From Atherinomorus stipes (lineage: Eukaryota > Chordata > Actinopteri > Atheriniformes > Atherinidae), in contig JALJCO010012906.1 of the NCBI GenBank assembly GCA_023101725.1, positions 1 through 64,000 of the forward strand: a DNA stretch of 64,000 nt, written 5' to 3'. Position 1 is the stretch's first letter; every line of letters begins with the position of its first letter. The notes under the pieces were generated by a model. That model was not told the origin of the DNA and ran no database searches. It saw only the letters and a list, made by a program, of their open reading frames with translations. Positions 48,015-62,800 of this stretch are shown piece by piece. Both the position numbers and the translations under genes were made by a program.

Positions 48015-48845
48015 TAAAGTTTACTAGGGATGAGTAAAGTAATGTGTGATGAGGAACTGTCTTATGCTGCCTTCATGTGGTATCGTATTTATGGTAAATA
48101 CCAAAGTCCAACATCAGAATTGCACTTGAACACCCACTCATGTCGTAATTTCCACTGGGAAACTGGAAAAAATTTATGATGCCCGAGTTGCGGAGATGAA
48201 GTAAACTTTCTACGGCGGAGAGCAATGAAAATATCCTGAATGGGAAGCAATACATTCTGTATAAAGTTTTCTGCTGCTGTTATGTGGTTAGTTTGTAGTT
48301 GGGATAATTCTGTGACACACAGAACTTTTATAACATCACCATTTAAACTTGGTTTTGTTTGTAAAAATATGGTTATTATTTGGTTTACTTCCTCAGAGGA
48401 GATTCTAGCTAGCAGCTAGCTAACTAGTCAGTCGAAGATAGCCTCCATTGTTAAACTTCATTACGACAAGAAATCACTTGAACACAACGCACTGGTAATT
48501 TCCATTTAACAAGTAGAAAGGATCATCTTTCCCATACCACATGAAGGCAGCATTACACATGAAACTAAAAGTGAAGCTGAGCAGTTTTCCAGGTGTTTTA
48601 ATAGAGGTGTTATGCAGGTGAAGATCTTTGGAAGCCATTGGCTGATGATAATGATGATAGGTACCTAGTACCAGGTTTTCTTCTCCACAAATGAAAAACT
48701 ACTGAAAGGGTCACATTCTTCTGACAGCAGTGATGCAGGTGGACAAATGGTAAATATTGTTGCCAGAAAACAGCTGATGTGACCGATGCGCTATTTGTAT
48801 CCTGAAATGCAATTGAGGGAAAATTGTCAAATGTGTTCATTCGCC
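48015..48845. other. No recognised gene
   Basis: AT-rich with two CCTTCATGTGGTA / CACATGAAGG-type complementary motifs (48070 and 48538), suggesting a MITE of about 480 bp. No coding evidence. Confidence 0.4.
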
Positions 48846-48849
48846 ATGA

Positions 48850-49195
48850 TCAAGTTACGTGGAAATATGTGCCATGATCAAACTGTGTTCAACAAACAAT
48901 TTTTTTGAGTGTAGTCAAGACAGCGTTGCTGAATTTTTTTTAATCTAAATGTTCGATGAATAAATTTTAAATGTAAATTAGTTTCATTAGACTGAGGGAG
49001 CGCAAATATTTTAATTCAATAAAAAACTAATTAATTTAATGTACATGTTCACATGGTGTAGCACCAACAAATGAATTTGATGTTCAGATAACTTAATCAC
49101 GATAGATAACTTAACTTATATGGAACTTGGATCATTTGTTTCGATGGAATGTAGGTGGCATGATTAAGTTACATTCATCCAATTATTTTTGGGTG
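48850..49195. repeat. Uninterrupted copy of the MITE split at 41339-42350
   Basis: Reverse complement of the joined halves of the interrupted copy; it serves as the empty-site reference for the nested insertion. Confidence 0.8.
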
Positions 49196-50556
49196 GTGAG
49201 CTCTGTTTCCTTGAAGTCGTCTGAGGAAACGGAGGATCCCTCAGCTGCTGGCTGAAGCCTCATCACAGCCGGTCTGGATGGACGGGGGGGCTGTTAGGGT
49301 GCCGTTTTTGGCTGAAACTTAGTAAAACAGGTCTGATGGAGGGATGGATCTTCCCGGAGCTGGACTCCAACATGGTGAAGCAGGAGAGCTGTGGAAAGTC
49401 CATCAGAAGAAATGATGAGGAATCTAGTCTAGGGTTCAGGTGACTTTCAGCTCATGCAATGAAGTATAATAACTATAAAATAAAACAAAACAATTCAGCA
49501 GGATCAGAACAATCAGAACAGAACAATTCTCAGTGGATCGTAAGAATAGGCCAGTATATTAGGACATGGATAAGGAGACGCTGCTGGTCTGACATTATGC
49601 ATGAAGTGAGCGCTCTTTGGCACAATGCCAGGTGCAAAACCCGCATAATTTGCCCGTTAACAGGCATAAACCCTCTTGTGCCCTGTTTGTAAATCAGCTC
49701 TGCAGGATTATTGTGTGTGCAATGAAGATGGCGCTCATTTTAGTACGTGCAAACCTTTTGTAAATCAGGGCCTAAGTTATTCTTCCAGCCCCCAGTCCAC
49801 TTGGTTCAGCTTAAAGCCTGCAAGACCCAAACTGAGCGGACTCAGAACTGTGAGGAGCGGACCCAGAACAGCACCAAGTGGACCCACAACTGTTAAGACC
49901 TGCACTGAGCAGGACAAGACCTGCACTGGTTCGTCACTGTCAGGAGTGATGATGCAGGGGCACTCGTTTTTTATGAAGCCATTGCTGAGGCAAAGAGGAG
50001 ACCCTCACCAGCACATTACTGTTCTGACGGTTTTAACAGCCTGCACTCCAATCACTCACTATATATGATTATGAAGCTATCCCTCAGATTACGCTCCACA
50101 TCATTAACATACAGAATCCTCCAGGTAAAATGGTTTAGAAAGAGCCAGTCGATGTTCCAAAAACATGCTCACTCTGCTGATCTGACTCATCTCACTTCAC
50201 TCTGAAAACATGCAAAGCTTCAGATGTCATGCTGACTCAACCCTGCAGCACATTTCAGTCTCCTTTCATCTGCTGTGAAGCTGAAATGTAACAATCTGAT
50301 ATCAGCCTCCTGTCAGGTTTTTAATGGAAATGCTTTTCAGCCACTTCTAGCGACGTATGGGAAACGTCTACTCGGTTGGAATAAAGCCAGATATATCATA
50401 TACTTCTCCATCTCAGAAAAGAGTCAAGGTGAGATCACAGAAGAAGTATCTGCCTTTTAAATAGCATCTGGTCATTAATGAAAACATGAAAACGCTCTTA
50501 AATAATCTATCAAAAGCCAAATTTCCCATAGATAGAGTTTTATCTAACTTACAAAT
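49196..50556. other. Intergenic with half-MITE
   Basis: 49735-49775 ends TTTTGTAAATCAGGGCCTAA, a recurrent fish repeat terminus also echoed at 38988-39010. A short block of GCGGACTCAGAACTG-type subrepeats lies at 49838-49890. No gene is supported. Confidence 0.4.
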
Positions 50557-50569
50557 AAGGTGACTGACC

Positions 50570-52322
50570 CACCATCCCAGGGGATTTGTCTGAACTTTAT
50601 AACTTAAATTATGAGGCTATTACACAAAATATCAAGGTGGATCTTGGAAGATGGGCAGCTTTGCAAATTGGTCTGTATGGCAGAATAGAAATTGTGAAAA
50701 TGAATATTTTACCCCGTTTATTGTTTCTTTTTCATTCCTCGCCAATTGAAATTTCTTCAAAACAGTTTAATGACTGGAACAGAAGAATTTCACAATTTAT
50801 TTGGCAAAGTAAAAAACCCAGAGTAAGATTCAAGACTACAGTTACCAAAAGACCAAGGCGGACTCTCTTTACCTTGTCTAGAGGACTACTATAGTGCAGC
50901 ACAACTTCAATATTTGGTTAGACTATGTGACAACAGCTATGAAGCAATCTGGAAGGATTTGGAACTCTGTCAATTAGAAATTCCTCTACAGGCCTTATTT
51001 GGTGATATTAACTTGCAGAAAGAACACGTGTAAGCTGAGTGTATACTCTCAGGTTCCTCTAAACATATTGACTAGACAGGGTAGGCGATTTGACCTGGAA
51101 AAGGAAATGTGAATATAAAGATGGGTAGGATATGACTCTGAATTTACACCAAGACAGCTGGATGGGGGTTTTAGAGAATGGACAAGGAAAGGTATTACAG
51201 CATACTGTAAAATCGCAACTACATCAGACATGGACAGCTTCCTCCAACTTAGTGAAACCTACAGGTTACATAAAACTGATTTTTACAGGTATCTAAGTGA
51301 GACACCATTTTAGCCAAAACATAAAGGTTATAAGGGAGTGTGGAAATGATGTGTCTCTTGTTGACATATTTATTGACAGTTACAAGGGAAAAGTCCACAA
51401 AGGACTGATCTCTAAACTATACTCCTGTTTACAATTACACCGGAAGAACTCCACATACTATGTTAAGGCCAAATGGGAGAAACAAGCAGCTATTACACTT
51501 TCGGAAGGAGATTGGTTAAATATCTGCAAGGCAAACAACAGCACCACAAGCTCCCCGATTTGGAGGGAATCTTTCTGGAAGTGTAGTATGTTTTTCTTCA
51601 TTTCCCCTAAAATTAGATCACTTCAGAATAATAATCTTGAAATGGGTAACTGCTGGAGACAATGTGGCAATACTATGGCTGACCACTACCACATATTCTG
51701 GAATTGCCCAGTTATTAAACTTTTCTGGGCAGAAACAATGGTAAAGATTAAAACGGTAATGGGTTTTGAACTTGATTTTTGTTTTGCTACAATATTTTTA
51801 GGGAGCATACCAGACATGAGTAAGCAGGATAAATACCTTCTTAAAATATTATTAGGGGCAAGTAAAAAAGCAATAACTAAAAGATGGCTGGACAAGGACC
51901 CACCAACAGTGGGAGAGTGGTCAGCCATAGTGAAAGACATCTGGGAAATGGAAAGGATTACTTTCTCTTTAAGGCTCTGTGGAGGCAAATTTCAAAGATA
52001 TTGGTTAAAATGGTTGCAGAACCTGGACTGTGATTAATGGAGGGGGGTGTTAAGATTTCCTTCCCTTATTACATATGTACATCCTCTTTTTAACTTATGT
52101 GTGTGTGTAGAGACATTTGACAAGAAGTAAAATATATGTGAAGGCAAATATGTATGCATATATATGTACAGATTGTATATGATTAAGTTTATTGAGCCCT
52201 GAATGACTCCTACATTTATTTTTTATTTTTCTTTATATGCTCTTATTTTCATCATGTTTTTGTTGTTCCTACACTGTTCCTAAAAATGTACCTAATAAAA
52301 AACAAAGTGGAAAAAAAAAAAA
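50570..52322 (+). mobile_element. 5'-truncated L1/Tx1-like non-LTR retrotransposon
   Basis: Flanked by the 13-bp direct repeat AAGGTGACTGACC (50557-50569 and 52323-52335), with a poly-A tail at 52311-52322. The first frame (50586-50894) has the post-RT LGRWAALQIGLYGRIEIVKM and NRRISQFIWQ motifs. A second frame (51297-52037) continues through CWRQCGNTMADHYHIFWNCP, a CCHC-like zinc motif, to its own stop. RT and endonuclease are missing, so it was dead on arrival. Confidence 0.92.
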
Positions 52323-53039
52323 AAGGTGACTGACCAAATCAGAAATGCAAGAAAATGTTTACTAAAAAAAAAAAGTAATGAAAAGTTAATGCAGAAGAAT
52401 TTTGGAAATACACAAGGTAACTAAGCAGAAACGAAAATGGGCATCAGTGAAATTCAACGAGAAGAGGAGGTGGTCAATGACCAAAACAAGATTGCAGCAG
52501 TCCACATCTATTTGGTAGATTCTGTTAAGAACTTCACAAAAGTCCAGAGTCACCACCTGCACATTTAGTATCAATAAATAATTAAATCCCGGTTTTTGAC
52601 CTGTGTACTGTATCTTAGCTGGAAATGGATTATCTGTGGTTTTAACAATTCTAAAGCCAAAGATGCATTCAGTATAGATACAGTATAACTGGAACCAACA
52701 GCTTAGCACTTTACTAAATTGTCTTTTTTTTTTTTTTTTTTTACAAAATTAAATTCTGTTACTACTTTTATGGGTTATTTATTGATGGTTTAGACGGGAC
52801 ATGCATGTACTTATATCTATACACACAATGGCAGTACCACATTTGCCCTTTCTGGCACTGTTTTTCTATTTGTTTTTATGTTTTTATTGTTTGTGTACCG
52901 AGCATATGTGCATTGATTTTGGCTACAGCATGGGCGAATGACCCAATACAAATTTCTCTCTTTGAGGGACAATAAAGTTAATCTTGGATCGTGAAAGAAC
53001 TGTATTTTCCCAAATCAATTAAACTTTTTAGTGATCAAA

Positions 53040-53345
53040 TCAAATCTGGAGACCCTGCAAATCTCATTAATTATAGACCAATAGCATCCTCCCAATAGTG
53101 TCCAAGATAACTGAAAAAGGCAAAACAGTTTACTGAATATCTTAACTACAGTTAATTAGTTTTTCATCCAATGCAGTTTGCAATGGAAAACATCATTCAG
53201 CCAAAACGGCAATATGCTGTTTCTTAGAATGAATACAATTTGTAATTGATAGAGGTGGTGTAATTGGAGCAGTATTCCTCTGTTTAAAGAAATCTTTCGA
53301 CTCCGTCGCTTACCAGATTTTATTGAATAAACTGTCATACTTTAA
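53040..53345 (+). pseudogene. Reverse transcriptase fragment
   Basis: Broken frames read NLINYRPIASS, then GAVFLCLKKSFDSVAYQILL followed by NKLSYFNLS, matching RT motifs around the first catalytic Asp of Jockey/L2-like LINEs. The catalytic Asp position is occupied differently (FLCLKK where FLDLKK is usual) and there are several stops. Confidence 0.75.
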
Positions 53346-53479
53346 TTTGTCCCTACATACCATGGATAGAATCATATCTGGCACAAAGAAAACAAAAAAT
53401 AATAAACTCCTTCCTCTCCCTTCACCTGATATGAGAAATGTTCATCTCCTATTTTCTTCTGAAGGGCTCCAGTTTTCCC

Positions 53480-54230
53480 TTATATCCTGCACTACTTCCT
53501 TGGTCCGGGGGTCTTTTGTCGCTCGCCCAACATAGCCCCTCCGAGCTTGTCAACCCACATTTTCAGGGGTTTAATAACAGTGACGGCAAATCTGTCGCTT
53601 CAGCTGCAGTATCATAGAGACAAGTTTCACAGCTGTAAAATACACTTATTTTTTGAAGGGTAGGAGGTCTGCAAATTAATCTCCTTTTCTCTCAACATTT
53701 TCTTTTATGTTGGAATACTCATGGCGTTGTTTCAAAGCATCAGGAGCATAATCATGGTCGACTATCACTCTTTCTTATGCAAACCCTTTCATTTGCCATG
53801 CTGGTTTTAGAACTTCTTCTTTGGCTCTCTGAATGATGAAAACTTGACCACTGTGGATCCTGGTGCTGCATCAGCTGGCAGTTTGGAGCCCAGTGAACGT
53901 GCACTCTCTCTTGCTCGGGTTCAATGTCTGTGGAATGTTGAGTTTTTCTTTGAGCAAACTTTCAATTAAAGCTGCGACTGAAACACCCTCTTCAGATTCT
54001 TCTGCTATTTTATGAAAGTGAAGGTGGTCTCACCTCGATCTTCCCTCCAGCTGAGCGATTTTTGCTTTGAGTCTCTCCTGTGGCTTATTCACCTCGATGG
54101 TCACCTCCTCCACCCATTGGGTTCTGTCCTCGACTTCCGTGATACAATTTTATGCACCGGTCACTCTTCCATTTATATTATTCATCTCCTCCTTGAGTAC
54201 TTAGTTATTATCACATCGTAATGTTCTTAC
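53480..54230 (-). pseudogene. L1/Tx1-like ORF1 remnant
   Basis: On the minus strand, frames read ERLKAKIAQLEGRSR (end of a coiled coil), then HKIAEESEEGVSVAALIES, then RAKEEVLKPAW, VDHDYAPDALKQRHEY and further downstream GRATKDPRTKE. These are the RRM and C-terminal motifs of LINE-1-type ORF1 RNA-binding proteins. Several frameshifts. It lies on the opposite strand to the RT fragment at 53040, so they are separate insertions. Confidence 0.65.
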
Positions 54231-54506
54231 CTCTTGGAGGATGGTTTGTAGTCTAACATTAGCTGTCTCATTAGCAACCTTCGCTGATTTGGGTCATACC
54301 TCTGAATCTGAGTGGGTGGCCTGGCTAGCTAAGCTAGTCGTACCGTCTTTGTTCATTTCTTCACATACTCGGTGCTGTTAATGGTCTGTCCGGGCCACGT
54401 CTTTGCAATAATATCCAGCTGCAGCTTGCAGACCAGAGTCGCGTCGCGAAGTAGGTGTGTTGTGTAGTGGGTGGGTCGTGGTTAGAGGTAGAGGAAGAGA
54501 TAGAGA

Positions 54507-55053
54507 GCCTGTATCAAACCGCAATTCAGTGCGTAGTGCGCACTGTATACTCCGTCTGTAGTGCACACTATTGTCACTAAATGCTGACCCAAACAGAGCA
54601 CTGCACTTACAGGAAGTGATGGACTAGCATTGCCCGCTAACGTGTGCTAACTCTACTGAGCCGGTACAACTACGGCCTCAAACAGATGATCAGATCAGCT
54701 TGGTAGCTTGCCTCAATACACATTTGTAATTATGTCTAAATCATTTCATAAACGTTACTTAAATCAGTACAATACCACCTCCGATGCAGCAGGGGTCGCC
54801 ACCACTTTGTTCGCCGCCATTATTCAGCTTTGAAAGCAGTTCGAAAGTCCCCCTTTTTCCTCTACGTCAGCAAGATGGCGTCTGTTTAGTGCGAGTTGTG
54901 TGTGCTTTGTTTTGCACTTCATTTTTGGCCGTTATTAGGGGAACATCCTGCTACTTTCAGTGCACTGAATTGTCGCTTAAATGACAGCATGAACGCACTA
55001 CACACTCAAAAAGAGTGTTTGAATTGCTCAAGTGCGCGGATTGAGACAGACCC
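54507..55053. repeat. MITE, copy 2 of the pair with 5708-6422
   Basis: Starts GCCTGTATCAAACCGCAATT and ends GGATTGAGACAGACCC. The interior is the reverse complement of the 5.7-kb copy without its G/T-rich insertion. Confidence 0.8.
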
Positions 55054-55251
55054 AGGATTAAGCCCCATATAAATACGGATACGGACGCTTTCATCCGGAT
55101 CCGGAGGTCGTTTCGTCCGTCAGTATGTCCGTTGCGTGAGAGCTTACGAATCCGGAGTGCTCCGGACAAAACGGAGAAATACCACTGGAAATCATCACGG
55201 CAGTATAGTCAGAGTTTATATTTTACCCATTCATGAAAATCAAAGAAGATT

Positions 55252-55662
55252 AGTCAGTCATCATCAGTCAGTCAGTCATTTTCTGTACCGCTTATCCAGT
55301 TCAGGGTCGCGGGGGTTGCTGGAGCCCATCCCAGCTATTATCAGGCGAGAGGCGGGGTACACCCTGGACAGGTCGCCAGTCTGTCGCAGGGCCAACACAG
55401 AGAGACAGACAACCATTCACACTCACATTCATTCCTAGGGGCAATTTAGAGTGATCAATTAACCTAACATGCATGTCTTTGGACGGTGGGAGGAAGCCGG
55501 AGTACCCGGAGAGAACCCACGCATACACGGGGAGAACATGCAAACTCCACACAGGAAGGCCACAGTTGGAATTGTTCGAACCCCCTCCCCAGCCGGGAAT
55601 CGAACCAGCGACCTTCTTACCGCGAGGCTGCGGTGCTAACCACCATGCCACCGTGCAGCCCA
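55252..55662. repeat. Abundant teleost interspersed repeat
   Basis: Contains the series CTGTACCGCTTATCCAGTTC, CCCTGGACAGGTCGCCAGTC, GGCAATTTAGAGTGATCAAT, TGGGAGGAAGCCGGAGTACC and GGGAATCGAACCAGCGACC, a motif order I recognise from a very common fish repeat. GTTCGAACC resembles a tRNA B box but no clear A box was found. Frames crossing it are not genes. Confidence 0.75.
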
Positions 55663-56315
55663 CCAAAGAAGATTAGGAAGCGGGCATTTGAAAATGTCAA
55701 AGTTTAAATTACTTTGACCACTTTTAAGTAGTCGGACATGCCACCGCTGCGTACACTAATTTTTTTTCTGCCTTCTCTGTCTTAGACGCAGCAAAACTAC
55801 GTCCTCCACCGATGCCATGTTTGTCCATGGCGTAAATTTGAAAGCAACACTGCTTTGCAGAGGGTGTACAGAGCAACATTTATAACGCTGAAACCGGACG
55901 GAGGCATGTAGGCCAGTAGCGAAGACAACATTTGGTACGGACGAGCCGATTTAGTCCGTATCCGGAGGTATGAAGCTAGGGTTAGATCTTACAGTGATCT
56001 CATTGGTGTGGTGGGCGTGTCACGGTGTGGTTTTTGGTGGCTCCAGCTGCAGCTAGACTTTACTTCGTCTTTGTGATACGTAGGATGGTAGGGAAAGGTA
56101 GCACCTTTTTCACCTTTGATTGGCCAGATTTGAGGCTTTTCAGGGCAAAATCAAATAGCCAATCAGGGAGAGGCCTTCTAGCCAGTCAGATGCGAAAAAA
56201 GGTGCCTCTTTCCTCTACCATCCTACGTTTCGCAAATTTGCCTCCAGTGCCCTACCTTTTTGAGATTTGGACATTTTTTTTGTCACTTTTCGTGTCTTTA
56301 CATATCAATTGGGGT

Positions 56316-57572
56316 GAATTCACACCAGGATAGTCCAGGGACTCGGTCTGATTGGGTGGGGATTTCTGAAAAATTTCACACCTTTATTTGCTTCAGTTTG
56401 TGTTGAAGTGACAGAAGCGGACCAAACCGCCTGGTTAAACAATTAAGTTAAAACAACTGATTGCTAGGGGGTGACACTCCCCCATACAACCACTGATCAA
56501 TAATGAAGAAGCAGGAAGAAGAAGAAAACAAGACTCCGTGGTTAAAGTGGAAATCTTTCTGCTTCTTATTATTAGGCTACTCCATCTCTGTCCACCCATT
56601 TTCAAGTTGTTTCAAGCAAACAAAGCAAACATGCCCTGTTTGCTTTGTTTTTCCTCCGACCCAAACAATAATCAACCCCACTTCCTTCTTCCTCCACTTC
56701 TTAATGCTTTATTGTGGTCGGCCCAGGATAGTCCAATAATCCGTTTGCAAGTGAACCAAGACTCCTGGATTTCAGGCGGACCAGAGTCCACTTCTTTGGT
56801 GAACACCAGTTGCGGCTGTGTTCACACTGCACTAAACGAAGCGGACTTTCCGTGGAAGTGGACCACGGTCCGTTTCAAGCGGACCCTACAGCCACAGTGT
56901 GAACACACCCTTAGGGTGCACTCACACCAGGATAGTCCGGGACCGCAATCCGATTGGGCGGGGATTTCTGAAAATTTAGGCTCTTTCTTCTCTTCAGTTT
57001 GTGTTTATAGTGCAGTAACTGAAGCGGACCAAACCGGCTGGTTAAACCACCATAGTTAAACAACTGCCTGCCAGGGGGCAATGCTCCCCAATGCAACCAC
57101 TGATGATGATGAAAAAGCAGGAAGAAGAAGAAAACCGGACTCCGTGATTAAAGTGGAAATCTTTCTGCTTATTAGCCTATTATTAGGCCGCTCCATCTCT
57201 GTCTAGATATTTTCCAGTTGTTTATCGTTGTTCTTTAGTCTTCAGCTTCTTTAAAAACGCACTGTTTGCTTTGTTTTCCCTCCGACCCAAATGACAATCT
57301 ACCTCACTTCCTCCCACTTCTTCTTCTTCTGCTTTATTGGGGTCGACAAACGTCACTTCCATTAGGTGCATTGGATGTTTATGCTGGATAGTCCGATCGT
57401 CTGTTTGCAAGTGAACCAAGACCCACGTTTTCAGGCGGACCAGAGTCCGCTTGTTTGGTCCGTACCAGAGTTCAGATGAGCTTTCACACCTGCCCCAACA
57501 AAGCGGACTATCTGAGGAAACAAACTCTGGTCTGTTTAAAGTGGACCAAACAGCCCTGATGTGATAGGGACC
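56316..57572. repeat. Two head-to-tail copies of a TCACACCAGGATAGTCC MITE
   Basis: Copy 1 is about 56316-56910 and copy 2 about 56918-57572. They share CACACCAGGATAGTCC, GGGGATTTCTGAAAA, GCGGACCAAACCG and GGACCAGAGTCC in the same order. The ends (GTGAATTCACACC / GTGTGAACACACCC) are roughly complementary. Copy 2 abuts the Harbinger-like MITE. Confidence 0.75.
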
Positions 57573-57575
57573 TTA

Positions 57576-58033
57576 AGCCCCGTTTCCACCAGCGGGTCTG
57601 GGTCGGGTCGGGCCAGATTGGTCCACGTTTTTTGTGTCTCCTCAGATAAAAACTGGGATGGGTACCCTTATATCTGACCCGACCCGGCCTACTTTTTTGG
57701 TACCCTTTGGTAGGGGTACTGATCTAAGAGGTGGAGCTAACACACAGCAATCTGTTGACTCTGTCACTTCCCACGTGACCCGACGTAAAAACAAAGCAGG
57801 GGTGATTCTGTTGTTTCTGTCACGTGTGGTGCGGTGCTTTGGTTAAAAGGTGTTGCACGGCGATGATATCACGCGATCACGTAGCAGCGCTATCCGGTTA
57901 ATACTCTGCCTCCAGAGTAAGGGTACAGTTTAGGGTGTGTGGGGACACAACGTGAAATGAACACATCCGTACCAAAACCCATCCGATCCGGCCTTGCCCG
58001 ACCTGACCCAGACCCGCGGGTGGAAACAGGGCT
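57576..58033. mobile_element. PIF/Harbinger-like MITE, copy 3
   Basis: AGCCCCGTTTCCACC on the left and GGTGGAAACAGGGCT on the right, flanked by TTA on both sides (57573-57575, 58034-58036). Interior orientation matches copy 2. Length 458 bp. Confidence 0.87.
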
Positions 58034-58045
58034 TTAGTCTTGTTT

Positions 58046-58275
58046 TCTGACTTGGCCGCTCACCCAGGAAGTCCTCATGGGAAATATTCTAAAAGGGATT
58101 TATTCTTCAGTTTTTCTCTAAATACCCTGCTAGTTTAGTTGTTTTATGGTGAAATGAGGCAAATTAAAACAGGAGCGGGTTCTTTAATTAAATTTTATTA
58201 AATCTTATTTTGAGAAAATTACACATTTCCAGTTTGTATGGGAAACGTTCAGCAGTAGTTTGATCTGGCTGTTCT
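58046..58275 (-). repeat. dipk1a: dipk1a 3' UTR segment duplicated beside rpl5
   Basis: Direct-orientation partner of 36860-37216. It includes the dipk1a poly-A signal, so this copy is in its native context. Confidence 0.85.
58194..58199 (-). terminator. dipk1a: dipk1a polyadenylation signal
   Basis: AATAAA on the minus strand (TTTATT on plus), about 155 bases beyond the stop codon. Confidence 0.65.
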
Positions 58276-58353
58276 GCAGAACTTCCTGGATAAAACAGAT
58301 CTTCATATAAAGGTGAGGAATGTACTGTAGAGAGGATGGTGTGCAGACCGACT

Positions 58354-61660
<3,307 letters not shown>

Positions 61661-61862
61661 ACTTTTCTTTTTTTTTCTTTTTTTTTTTTTTTCTTTTTTT
61701 CTTTTTTTCTTTTTTTCTTTTTTTTCTTTTTTTTTCTTTTTCTTTTTTTTTTTCTTCTTTTTTTTCTCTCTTCTTTTTTTTTCTTCTTTTTCTTTTTTCC
61801 TTTCTTCTTTCTCTTTTTTTCTTTCTTCTTTTCTTTTTTTTTCTTTTTTTTTCTCATTTTAT
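61661..61862. repeat. (T)nC pyrimidine tract
   Basis: Some 200 bases consisting almost only of T and C. The reading frames here are low-complexity artefacts (poly Phe/Ser or poly Lys/Glu). Confidence 0.95.
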
Positions 61863-61865
61863 TTC

Positions 61866-62800
61866 TTTAAAGTGCCCCTAGCATAAAATTAGTGTTTTTT
61901 GAGGTTTTTGATCATATTTTTAGTTTCCCCAGCCTGCCTATGTCCCCCAAGGGAAGAAATTAGATTATGGTTTTCTTTTTCCCTTGGTGTGTCTGCCTAC
62001 ATAGCGAAATTAGCATTCACAAATGGGCTGATTGGTAGTTCAGCATATTTACTCCTAGTGAAGCATACTACACCATTGACTTCCAGCCAATTACCTCCCT
62101 CCCACAAACTACACTCTCCAAGTCCCTCCCACCGAGACCTATGACAACAAACTGACAGCATGGCATCCAGTTGGCATCAAAACTGTGTACTAGTGTAATA
62201 TATCTTTAGTATTAACTATTAACTGAATTTGGGTCATGAGTGAAAGACACAATTCAGGGAAACTCAGAATATGATGCTGTTTTCTTCTTAAACCGGATTC
62301 ATACTAGTGCTGTATCTGCATCTGTGTCAGGTTGGTAACACCTTCACCGCTGTATGTCCTGTATAGGCTCAATACGAACTTCTTTAAGCCTGACGTGCAT
62401 CTGTGTTCAACAGAACACAGCAATTCTTTTTTACTCAAACATGAGTGTGTGGAGAGGCGCGTGTCTGCAGGTTACTGCTGAGTGTATGGGCGAGTGTCTC
62501 CAGGTATCTCTGTATCACTCTGCCTCCTCTCCGTGAGAGCACATGTTTCAGCAGATGCGGCCGTTGGAGACTCACTGACAACAGAAGCACATGGTAACAA
62601 GCGTGCCTTCTGGTCCCGCCCACCGAACCTCAGTCATTGTACGCCAGTGCTAACAGTAGTGCTAACTAGTAGCGCCTGCTATTCTACGACAAGGCTGAGT
62701 TACGCAAACAATCCTTTCATACAGTATTAAAGTACTTAGAGTCTGACTAAAAAGGGACCAAAAGTATGCCGGGAATTTCATACCACTGGCACCTTAAAGC
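61866..62800. repeat. Possible MITE with AAAGTGCC ends
   Basis: TTTAAAGTGCCCCTAGCATA on the left and CACTGGCACCTTAAAG on the right are partly complementary and AAAGTGCCCCTA is a frequent fish repeat end. No coding sequence. Confidence 0.35.

Noticed and set aside
55301..55707. Overlapping frames of 67-121 codons on both strands
   Set aside because: They lie wholly in an abundant teleost repeat (55252-55662).
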